A program made the position numbers and the translations under genes. A stretch of DNA of 64,000 nt, taken from NCBI RefSeq assembly GCF_029227915.1, contig NC_079876.1:22260001-22324000 (forward strand), written 5' to 3'. The notes beneath the pieces were generated by a model. That model was not told the origin of the DNA, made no database searches, and saw only the letters and a program-made list of their open reading frames with translations. Of this stretch, positions 12,912 to 22,600 are shown in pieces (within the stretch, counting starts at the first letter, position 1; the number at the start of each line of letters is the position of its first letter). The DNA comes from Hydractinia symbiolongicarpus. Taxonomy: Eukaryota; Cnidaria; Hydrozoa; Anthoathecata; Hydractiniidae.

Positions 12912-13852
12912 GAACGTGCTATTACGGAGTTTTATACCGCGCAGGTCTGGGCACTGGCGTAGCTCTTGTAGGGAAAACTTTTGATACCCTTGCAGAGCGT
13001 AAGGGAAAACATGCAGCAGGCAGAGAATTAGTCACTTTTTTCCTTTGTATTTTCACTTTGTAAACAGGTGCGATATATTGATTTTACAATTATTTAAAGG
13101 AAGGATACTCAGTACTGACATAAGAGTGTATATTATCAAAGTTCAAGACCTAAACTTGGTTATTAATTGCTTCAAGTTTTGGGTATACTCATCATGAATT
13201 GTTAGCAGTCAAAAGAGAAAGAAACCTTATTTTTTGGTAGCTAGTTACATCACAAGTTTTTACTATTGTCTTAAAAATATCACAGTGCTGATCAAAGAGG
13301 ACTTGCTAGCATGTGTTGCAAGATTTATATAGCTACTAGCACAGCAAAAATAATGTAGCTCATTAAACAAATACCTATATAATATTAAAGAACAATTCCA
13401 AAAGTTTTTATTTGTTTTCGCTAGAAACGTTATTTAACTAAACAGGGCTGGGTTATCTACATTTTATTCACCACATTAACAATTGTCAAAGCTCGCTTTA
13501 TCTGTCTCAATATAGTTTTTCTTAGCTAGGGGTCACTGAGTCACCCATATATATCGCTTTGTGATTTTTTTAGCCTAACTTGTGCAGTAATTCGGTATAT
13601 AGGTGGGCAAATGCCTAGACGCTAAAATTAGGATCATAAAAACTCATTTCTTATATCATTGAACTTCGAGAAACATCAAACAGTGCAGTTCGAACACTAA
13701 TTTAACCTTAAAGATTGCTACACCTCAATTTTTTATTGGAATACTTCTAATCTGTAAAATACGAAGTTTTAACCACTATTAAAGATAGAACAAAATAATA
13801 TATTGTAATATATAAACAAATAAATAGGAAATAAATTTTAAACAAATTTCAT
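12912..13852. other. Non-coding spacer between minisatellite and inverted satellite
   Basis: Starts with about 130 bp of noticeably higher GC content (to ~13040) and then becomes AT-rich. No exon, repeat unit or RNA gene was recognised. Confidence 0.45.
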
Positions 13853-14568
13853 GAGTGGCCAACGGTCTAATCCTTCCAGTCTCAATGGACTACGTCACAA
13901 GACCTTTTCCTACGCGCCAAGCGCGTAGAACACAGCTAACTACGATTACAGGCCCGCAAAGCCTGTAATATGACCTTTTGCAGCCTAATAAAGGCCCTAC
14001 ACGTAAATCACGTGGTTCCACGTGCCCAGACAGGTGGCAATCGGTCCAGTCCTTCCGGTCGCAATGAACTACGATGCCCAAAGACGTTTGCCTTGGGGCC
14101 AGCCTCTTTTAGCATTTCTGACTACGTGTACAGGCCTGCAAAATCTGTAGTATGGCCTTTTGCAGCCTGATAAAGGCCCTACACGTAAATCACGTGGATA
14201 CACGCACCAAAGCAGGTGGCCAAGTCTAGTCCTTCCAATCTGAATGGACTACGATGGCCCAAGACATGAACCTTGGTGCCAGGCCTTTGAAACACGGCAA
14301 ACTACATGCAAAGTTTTGCACAGGCTGTAATATGGCCTTTCACAACATAATAAAGGCCCTACACGTTGATCATGTGGTTACACGTGCGCAAACAGGTGGC
14401 CAACCGTCTAATCCTTCCAGTCTCATTGGACTACGATGTCCCAAGTCGTTTTCCTTAGCACCAGGCCCTTAAAACACGGCGAACTGCGGTCACAAGCCCG
14501 CAAGGCCTGTAATAAGGCCTTTTGCAGCCTAATAAATGCCCTACACGTAAATCACCTGGCTCCACTAC
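13853..14568. repeat. Inverted block of the ~182-bp satellite (about four monomers)
   Basis: The sequence CCTACACGTAAATCACGTGG and its variants recur near 13998, 14180, 14356 and 14541, again a ~182-bp period. Read on the minus strand, these units match the main satellite block by block (CCACGTGATTTACGTG, AATAAAGGC, TCAATGGACTACG complements). The block is therefore the same satellite in opposite orientation, more diverged, separated from the main array by ~2.2 kb. Its right edge abuts a reverse-transcriptase coding fragment. Confidence 0.9.
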
Positions 14569-14809
14569 TTATTCTTTCAAGCTCATTCTTGGCATGATTT
14601 ATTAGACGGACAGTCGGAATGTTAATAAAGTTTTTCTTATGATCTTTGAGAGTTGTAAAACAATTACTGTCATTATTTGTTTCCATCCATTTTATTACAC
14701 TTGTGTTTTTCATTATTTCTTTGCCTTTAAAGTTTATATGATTTTTAATTTTATCGTTGACATTTGAGAAATTTTGGTTATTGCATCCACGAGTAACTTG
14801 TAATAATTT
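14565..14809 (-). pseudogene. Reverse-transcriptase fragment cut by satellite DNA
   Basis: An open minus-strand stretch of ~80 codons follows an in-frame stop just upstream. It contains CFTTLKDHKKNF followed by IPTVRLINHAKNELERIS, which resembles the early palm/fingers region (ITLKDHKPNF…CRLINPAKSELGKIS) that I remember from retroelement polymerases common in cnidarian genomes. The frame ends in a stop within a few codons of the junction with the inverted satellite block, and no catalytic YADD-type motif is present, so it is only a fragment. The exact clade (non-LTR or Penelope-like) cannot be decided here. Confidence 0.6.
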
Positions 14810-14856
14810 ATTTTAACCAACTAAAAACATATTTAAATCATAATTTGCAAAAAAAA

Positions 14857-14876
14857 GACTGTATCATATATGATAC
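14857..14876. repeat. Left member of a palindrome pair around the piggyBac relic
   Basis: GACT followed by the perfect 16-bp palindrome GTATCATATATGATAC. The partner at 17118–17137 carries the same palindrome core followed by AGTC, so the pair forms an inverted repeat matching at 19 of 20 positions. The putative first exon lies beyond the right member, so these are not simply the ends of the element. Confidence 0.6.
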
Positions 14877-15189
14877 ATTATGCACAAAAAGTTATTAAAA
14901 CACCAAAAAAATTTTTGGGTTAAAAGTGTTTTAAAAGCTAAAAAAGGCCAAATATTGCCTCAAACTCGTATATGAATTGAGAATTTTATCATTTCAAATT
15001 TTTTTCCTAAAAGGACCAAATGTCAGAATTGGTGAACACCACCTGCTGGTGGCCAGGTGGCAGCACAAGGTGGAAAACAGGTAAAAATAAATGGAAAAGT
15101 TATGTAAATTGAAGATCAAAACATATATTATACAGTATAAATAAATTTATAATTGGTAAATGTTAATCCACTCAAGCACTCTGTTTAAA

Positions 15190-16982
15190 TCATGTATGGA
15201 ATTTCTTAAAACAATTCCTGTCCTTATTTAAACATAAAGCGACATTACATTTTTCACAACATACATAGGTTAAGGTAGAGCAATTCTGGTATTTGCAGCG
15301 AGTGCGAGAATCATTGAATACAGGCCAGTGAGCAAATATATCGGTACGGACCTCCTGATGGGGCATTGGTATTTTAGGTCCCAGATGGTCAACGCCATTA
15401 TCAATTGATGGTCGACCACGCTTTCTATTCTGAGTTTTCTGGTAATGGCACAATAAATCAACAACAGCTAGTTTTAACTTTACTAAAGGCACATTTGGAT
15501 CTTGGTTTCTCCATAAAACCAAGCATTGGCTACCTATCAATAAAACCAAGCATTGGCTACCTATCAATTAAGTGGAAGAAAATTCTGTGATACCATTTTT
15601 TGGACCGGATTCTGTTGCGGTAATACCCTAAAAGCGAATCTAAAAAGTCTACGCCTCCATATGTTGTTATAAATCATAACAAGGTTTGGGCACGGTATCT
15701 CGATATGTTTGTTTTCTTTTTTTTGAAAACCTCTTGAAATATCTTGTTGGTTCGCTACTAACAAAATTAGATAATTAGATATTAAACCACGAGACAACGC
15801 AGACATCAACATCATCTATTGTTGCGACACGTTCTTCATGAGTTGCGCGACCTTTCTTTTTCATTTCTTTTTCTGACGAAACTGGACATTTTCCTATTCG
15901 GTCCCTACTATTTGTATACCTTTTGTATACATATACACGTTTAGTGGAATACTATTGAACCAATTATCAACATAAAGTTTGTAATTGCAGTTTTCAGGAA
16001 TAACGTTACTGCTTGCGGCAAGATCAGGCTCATTTTAGACACATACATTATCTGCTCCACCAGTAAAAACTTCAAAATTATAACTAAAACCTGAAACGCC
16101 ACTCAAAACGAAAACTTTGAAGCCCCATTTATGTGGTTTCTTAGGGTTATATTGTTTGATGGAGTGCCGCCCTTTGAAGGGGACAATCTGTTCGTCAACA
16201 GCTAAACTTTCTTGAATAGGTATTGTTCAAAGTTGCTCATTTAATTTGTTAAACAGTGGGCAAATTTTATTTATTTTGTCAGTTTTATCAGCGGAAGCAT
16301 TATCACTAAAATGAATAAAACGTTTTATTTCTTCAAAGCGGTTGACTGTCATCACTTTTGCTACTTGGGGAATACCGATCGAGGACGACCAGTAATCTTG
16401 AGTACTCTGTAACTTGACGATTGACATATATAAAAACATACGCAATAAATTTCTCAATGTCACCTTCTGTGATATCAACAGGTTTTCCTGGATTCTATTG
16501 AACTGAATATAAAACAGTTTGGCGTGCAATATCTTCGATCAAATCTTTAGGGAAAAGGTAGAAAAAATACGAAAGCTCTGATCCAAGACCCTCCAAATCA
16601 TCATCTAGTTCATTTGGGTAGTCAACTTTAAACTCATAGTTCTCCTTTACATCAACATTCTTTTTCTTCCAATTAATCGGTATCTTTTTTTGCAGTAGCA
16701 GTTTTTTTTTTTTGCATCTGCCGCTGTTTTTTCGAGGTAGCCCAATCGAACTCAGTGCCAAATTATCATCGCTTTCACTTGACGAGTCGTCATATTCTGA
16801 TGAGGTTGACTCAATTATTAAATCTTGTTGGTTTTCAGCATTGTAATATTCATTTTCACTGTCTGAATCAAGATCGTCATCAGAAGATTCTTTTGTTTCA
16901 GAAATACCCCTAACATTTACAAATGGTTGTACTCGGTTAACGCCGACAGGTTTTCGCCCATAAAATGATCTTACGCCGATTG
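15190..16982 (-). pseudogene. piggyBac-type transposase, main coding exon, frameshifted
   Basis: Read right to left, an acidic Ser/Asp-rich N-terminus (16982–16730) leads into a basic stretch and then the transposase core in several frames. Landmarks: LFPKDLIEDIARQT near 16530; LYMSIVKLQSTQDYW near 16420; RFEEIKRFIHFSDN near 16310; LAVDEQIVPFKGR with the downstream KPHKWGFKVF near 16190–16110, which includes an Asp of the DDD catalytic set; LYVDNWFNSI near 15970. It ends with a Cys-rich domain (CKYQNCSTLTYVCCEKCNVA) at 15190–15290, typical of piggyBac C-termini. At least four frameshifts or stops separate these pieces, so the gene is dead. The frame at 16982 is preceded by TTTTTATTTTTAG, a good splice acceptor. 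Confidence 0.88.
15513..15566 (-). repeat. 27-bp tandem duplication inside the transposase reading frame
   Basis: Two perfect head-to-tail copies of a 27-bp unit (ATAAAACCAAGCATTGGC at its start) encode the nine residues GSQCLVLLI / GSQCLVLW in frame on the minus strand. It lies just upstream of the piece encoding the C-terminal Cys-rich domain. As 27 is a multiple of 3, this duplication did not itself break the frame. Confidence 0.9.
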
Positions 16983-17117
16983 CTAAAAATAAAAATAATT
17001 ATCTAGAAATGAATTACTATGCTAAACACATCAAATATACTCACTAAAAAGGCTATTTGTGTGTATGGGCATCAAATAGGGATAATAAAAGAAATAGATA
17101 GATAGATGTTGCATAGT

Positions 17118-17137
17118 ATATCATATATGATACAGTC
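17118..17137. repeat. Right member of the palindrome pair
   Basis: Inverted copy of 14857–14876, with one mismatch. It lies in the putative first intron of the piggyBac-type gene. Confidence 0.6.
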
Positions 17138-17253
17138 TAAAATCTGGAGTTTATGAAGAAATTATAGAGTAAAAAACTTGTTCGTAGACATGAACAACCT
17201 ACAAATAAACTGTATGAACTGTATGAAATATGATTTTAAGCATGTTTACTTAC

Positions 17254-17284
17254 ATGGACCTTGAGGTTTGCTGCCAGACGCCAT
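17254..17284 (-). CDS. Probable first exon of the piggyBac-type gene
   Basis: ATG in a strong context (ACAAGATGGCG) opens MASGSKPQGP and ends in phase 1 at a consensus donor GTAAGT (17253 downward). Joining it to the acceptor at 16983 restores a serine codon and continues in frame into the acidic N-terminal region of the transposase. The join is inference from splice sites and phase; no conserved motif lies in these ten residues. Confidence 0.55.
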
Positions 17285-17751
17285 CTTGTAAACATAAGAA
17301 AGTATTCAGAAACGGGAATTATGAAATTTTATATAAACCTTGGTTTAACTAAGAAATATTCAGTGAACCCGTATATCAACTTTATAGACCGTTTCGGAAA
17401 TTATGCGCCATTATGGATTTTCGAAGCCCGGTGGTGCAAGTTGAACTTTGAACCCGTATATGCCGTAGTAGAAAACTCTCTAAAAACACACAAAAAGAAA
17501 CGAGTTTTGTATACATTCTTAGCGTGTTTAGGTCTTCGTAATGTTTTTACCTAAGTAACAGGGGATAACACCAGACAACATTTATTTAAGCGTATTGCTT
17601 TGATCTATTAATGAATTATAAATAGCAATTAAATATACATGTAGGACGTAGGGATACTGAGTGTGTTTTATTATTTTTGACTTAGTACATTTAAAATTTA
17701 ACGCTGCAGTGGATATTTAATCAACTTTAAACGTATTTTTACGATCGAATT

Positions 17752-17945
17752 ATGCCTCTTACAACGTATGAGGATTTTTTAGAACTTAGTGTGAGGCAGC
17801 TGACTGACTTCTTGTCAGCTCTTACAACGTATGAGGATTGTTTAGAACTTAGTGTGGGGAAGCTGACTCACTTATTGTGGACTGAGTAATAGTTGAGTTA
17901 ATCGCCAGAGCTTTTTCTGCAATGGATATTATGCCAATAATTTAA
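17752..17945 (+). pseudogene. SAP-domain remnant with internal duplication
   Basis: ATG at 17752 opens MPLTTYEDFLELSVRQLTDF. A 63-bp unit is then repeated almost exactly (TTYEDFLELSVRQLTDFLSAL then TTYEDCLELSVGKL), and a stop falls at 17887–17889. One frame over, VELIARAFSAMDIM (17892–17936) continues and ends at TAA 17943–17945. LSVRQL…VELIARAF is the pattern of a SAP DNA-binding helix–loop–helix as found at the start of transposon-associated proteins in invertebrates. The duplication and frameshift make it non-functional. Host function is not suggested. Confidence 0.5.
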
Positions 17946-19045
17946 ACAAGCTTCACAGAGTAATTTATTTATTTATCATAGATATTTACACTTAATAAAT
18001 TACTGCCATAATTGCATGTCCTGATAAAGAAAGCGATAAAGACATACGTATATATATAACAAAACATCATGTAAAATATACATTGTGACTGAAACAAATA
18101 ACATAGAAAACAAAAAATCGAATACCACTTTAGTATAGTAAACTGAACTCATCATTTTCCCTTTTTGATATTTTTCAATAAGGGAAGCGTACAAACAAAT
18201 CATAGGGCAATAGCAAAAGCAGGGAAGAGAGACAGGTATTCTTTCTGATACCACTCTTGAAAGACTCAAAGATAGGAGTGTTTAAGTAGACGAATCAAGG
18301 GACAAACATACACCGAAAAACAAAATTATGAAAATATCAAAATAATAAAAATTATTTGCAATTAAAATGACTAATGACTCTACTCCTAAAATCTGCGACT
18401 GAATCTGTTACCGTATCTCTATGGGCAGTGTATTGAAATTTTTTACATCCATTATAGAGAAGAAGCCAGATTATTTTGCGAGTTTTATTTATTTTGCAAG
18501 TTTCACCTTAAGAATAAATAACATTAGAGTTTTGACAAGTATTTTGACAATGGATTATAACTCTCTAGATCTTTACAAGTATTACAACCTAAACATTTCT
18601 TTACAAATCGAAAAACAAAGTTCAAGTCCAAATCCAGCAAGGTATTTCCAAAATCAAAAATTTCTCTCTAAAGTAAAGTATAATCCAAGTTTAAAATCCA
18701 ATGCCAATATCTTTATAATGCACAAAGCAGCTACACATTTTTAAATATCTAAATATAAAATGAAATTACCTTTAACCAAGCATTAATTACTAATTACAGC
18801 CTTATAGCTAGCTGCAGTACAGTGTCCTAAAAGCATTTTTGGGAGACCTCTAGCTATCTAAGGTTTTTAGGATATATTAAGTTGCCTTTATTGTACAAAA
18901 AGAAATTAAAAGTACAAATAAGTGCCTAATAAAAGTATTTTTCAAAATATATATCATAAAATTAGTATCACAAAGATAAAAACAGATATCAAAAATCAAA
19001 ACTGTCCTGCCGCCAGCAGTTCCGCAAGGCAAATGGCTGAATAAA
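17946..19045. other. AT-rich interior of the inverted-repeat segment
   Basis: Short open frames on both strands show no family features. Nothing recognised. Confidence 0.4.
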
Positions 19046-19449
19046 ACGTGAAGTCCAAAGTTCAACTTGCATCACCGAGTTCCGCAAATTCATAATGGCG
19101 CATAATCTCCGAAATGGTCTTTTAAAACTTCTTCGTCAGAGAGTGCTCAATGTATAACTGCAATACAGAGCGTATATATATATATGTTGTAGAGAAAAAA
19201 AACTACTTTGTTCGGTACTTAAAGTTTCATGCCGTTTACACGACAATCCTCAGCAAAACAAGTTTTTACAAGTTCGTTAGAAAATGCGTACCATGCAGCA
19301 GTGCGGTGCAATGCAAAGTTCTCCTTAGCATACTTGCATCAGTCTTTCGAGTCGTGAAAAGATTAAATTTGTTTTTATGTAGTTTTCTTATTAAAATTTA
19401 TTGACTAACGTCCAGATTATTAAAGCTTTAGGTAGCATGTATTTAACTT

Positions 19450-19650
19450 TTAGAAGTAAGAAATACTTTCCTCGCCTATGCCGTAAACACTCTGTAGGAG
19501 CTTACACATATCTTTATTGAACAATCGAGTCCCACAGATTAACACGTATATATTTTTACTGCTTATTTGATCCACCGCTTCCAACAAAACCTGTCTATCT
19601 ATCCTTTTATGATACACCCGATCACCATATTTCATTTCACCTTTAGAAGT
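19450..19650 (-). CDS. CYB5RL: CYB5RL exon 5 (C-terminus)
   Basis: The acceptor CATTTTTAG leads in phase 0 into TSKGEMKYGDRVYHKRID, then IYVLICGTRLFNKDM and the terminal EESISYF stop. CGTRLF corresponds to the CG(S/T) motif at the end of b5-reductase domains. Assignment to the gene 15.3 kb upstream rests on matching phase, domain order and the otherwise missing C-terminus. Confidence 0.88.
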   Translation of the reverse strand, partial: TSKGEMKYGDRVYHKRIDRQVLLEAVDQISSKNIYVLICGTRLFNKDMCKLLQSVYGIGEESISYF

Positions 19651-22600
19651 CTAAAAATGAGTAAAATAACTTACTGCTCTCCAATCGAGAGTTCAAATGG
19701 TTTCGCCGCAGCTTCATCCGCCCGTACACGTCTGTCACGCAAAATGAGCGAGACACACGGAATGCGGTAAATAAAGAACGGGCAAACCCGCGGATTTATC
19801 CACGGGCCACTGACTTCTTTATCAATTTGGCGACATTTTCTTCACAATAAACTTTATCGTTCGAAGCTAAACGCATCTTGGATAGATATATAGATAGATG
19901 TGCATATTCTACATGGCTAGCCTCACAAATATCCAGGGACCTGTCTATTATTTCCAGCAGGGGCCTTGTCTTAAATAGGAAGTCCTAAAGTATTTAATGC
20001 TCAATTTGAACGCTCTAATTGATAATTAGTTGTGAAATATAGTTATTTATTTTTTATAGTAGATATTCTGGTCATATTCACAAGAAAAAGAATAGTCTTA
20101 AAGCTTGTACCATAACGCTCCGCTCCCGGCGAATAACTCGGGCTCCTAGAGTTTCTAGTACGCAGACCACTTTTAAGGGCACCAAATGAAAACGGAAAGA
20201 GGCTATGCTGCAAAAAGTCCACATAACCGGTGCTTTTAAGGGCAGAAATTTTTATTTCTTACCTATCTTTATGATTATTTTTGCTAAGTAGGGCAAGAGA
20301 GTGTTATTTAACGTACTGTTTGTTCTAATGAAATTTCAACATCGAGCAGAACTATAACGAATAAACAAGTACAAACTTGCATTGTGTAGCTAGGATAACT
20401 AGACCAGTACTTCCAGAGAATGAAAATACTACATATTGTAATACTGGGTAAAGCAAGATTGCGTATTTCGTACAAGGTTCTAAAATATTAACAAAATGAT
20501 CAAGATATTTATGCAACAAAGCTGTAAGCAAAAAAGGCTATTTTTAATAGCTGCTGATATAAAATAATAATATATTTTTTTGGCATGTACTGATTTATTG
20601 ATGCCCATATCACACCAATATAGCTAGCATAAAGTACTTTTTATAAAAAATACATGGGTGGGTACATTAGCATATAAAATGCTTGTATTTAAGAAATGGG
20701 GTTTCGTGTTTATACGAAAAGAAATATTTCATGAATTTCGACTGACTGAAAGCCCTTTCAAGGTCTATCTCGTGTCGGTCAAAATGAAAATCATTTCGAT
20801 TTCAGAACGTTCACTGAACGCGATCCACGCAAAATAAACTTTTGCATGTGTGTAAAACTATTGTATATTATATTGTATAATATTTATCGGAAGAACACAA
20901 AAAAGGACATTGAAGGCTAATAAAGTATTGAAAAGACACATTTTGCCTCGGCTAAAATTTAGACGTTTTTATAAAAAGCCTTTATTCATTTGAACAGCTA
21001 TATCAACATTTTCAGATTCTATCTTTAACAACATTTAACACAATTACTACTAAAACAAATGATGCGTTTGTTTCAAATTCCATTTCATGTAAGAAGAAAT
21101 CATATAAGAACTAGAGTATTCATTGCTTACGAAAATAAGGAACCAGTTAAGAAAATAAGACATAAATGTGTAAAAAACATAGGCAAAAATGAAACTTTTA
21201 CATGTGTTTAACCAGTGCATCACTTTAAACCTTAGGTTCAGTATGTAGCTTGCAATATAAAGTTCTGGATGACAGGCATAATACATCAGTGACGCTGTTT
21301 ACAGATAATACATTGAAAAAAATGCAAAATGATTTGTGAGGCCCAAAAATGCACAATCTTAAATACTCCAACCTACATTTGCCTGAACAAACTGACTTCA
21401 AATGTGGTTTCCATATCGGGTGCTGTAGACGATTTACAGCAATATCAAAACTTCAAAATAAAAAAATGAATGCAGCAATGGAAATACCCACTACGCCTAC
21501 AGCCACACCAGATATTAATATTTCATTAAAGTTCCCTACTACAATGACAACTAGATCTGAAATCAAATCACCAAAAACTTCGTAATAGAAAGGTATCATT
21601 CCAACCGTTTGCCTTAGAAAAAAGGTCAAAGGCATAGAGCAGAAACTGGTCAGTGTAGAAACAAAGGATTTTTAGTCATAGATACAAAAATTTATTGACA
21701 TTAATGAAGACTCAAAATTACTGACAAGATTGTTGATGTTGATTTTGCTACTAACTGATTACTGATGTTAACAATTTTTATTTACACTTACTTTCTGAAT
21801 TTGGAACAAAAGGTAAAAAGGTATTATGGTGAAAAAATAAAGATCCTAAATGGCAAATCTAAACAAGGCAAATTTCAGTTACAGCTCTGAAATGACTTTG
21901 GGTGAAGCATTAGGCAAATTCGACAACAGCGCACGGGAAAAAACTGGTCGAATAAGGGATGCTGCTCTAACCCGTCCTGAAGAAATTAAAAAATCAAATC
22001 ATCACCCATCATCAAGTAACGTCAAGATTGAAGATATCTCTAGGGGAGAAGTAGACGTGCCTGATCTGTGAAAGGTTTTTTTGAACATTTGATTGCAGGG
22101 CAAGATGCTAGAAGATGAAATGGAGAGGGGAAACAAATAATAATTTAAGGTATATGCGAAGATGTAATTTTTGCAGCTACAGATGGAAAGGTGAAACCAA
22201 AGAAACACCTGATACTTGGGCTTCAGAGTTTGACTAGAAGCAAAAAAGTCATGGAGATAATGAACAGATTTGGTCACGAGATCGAAACAGAAATTACATA
22301 TCAGTCCACAGAGAACATTCAGCCACATAGGAAAATACCAAAACTGGTATCCTCAAATTTTCTACTTGTAATAATCCCAGAAGATTGACTTATGAGCATA
22401 TTTCATCTTGTCTGAAACAGGGTTGGAAAATGGATGTGCTTTGGATAATATATTTTTTGGTTGGCCAAAGTCAAACGTTGACGCAATTTTGGGCCGGTTG
22501 GAATTTTATTTTTTCTTCACAAACAGATCACATTTATAAAATTTGCTGTCTTCCACAGATCAACCAGTCTTCTACAGAGCATTCTTGCTGTAACCTTAAG

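Larger units (their letters stand above)
17386..19120. mobile_element. Segment bounded by ~75-bp inverted repeats
   Basis: 17386–17460 (AGACCGTTTCGGAAATTATG…) and 19046–19120 read on the minus strand (AGACCATTTCGGAGATTATG…) match over about 75 bp, through GCGCCATTATG and ending in CAAGTTGAACTTTG. The 1735-bp interval between the outer ends has the layout of a DNA transposon with terminal inverted repeats. It holds a SAP-domain remnant but no transposase that I recognise. The alternative is two diverged copies of one repeat that happen to face each other. Confidence 0.5.

Noticed and set aside
12230-13063. Repetitive open frames over the minisatellite
   Set aside because: They are explained fully by the T-rich tandem unit; the plus-strand frame merely runs on into the following DNA.
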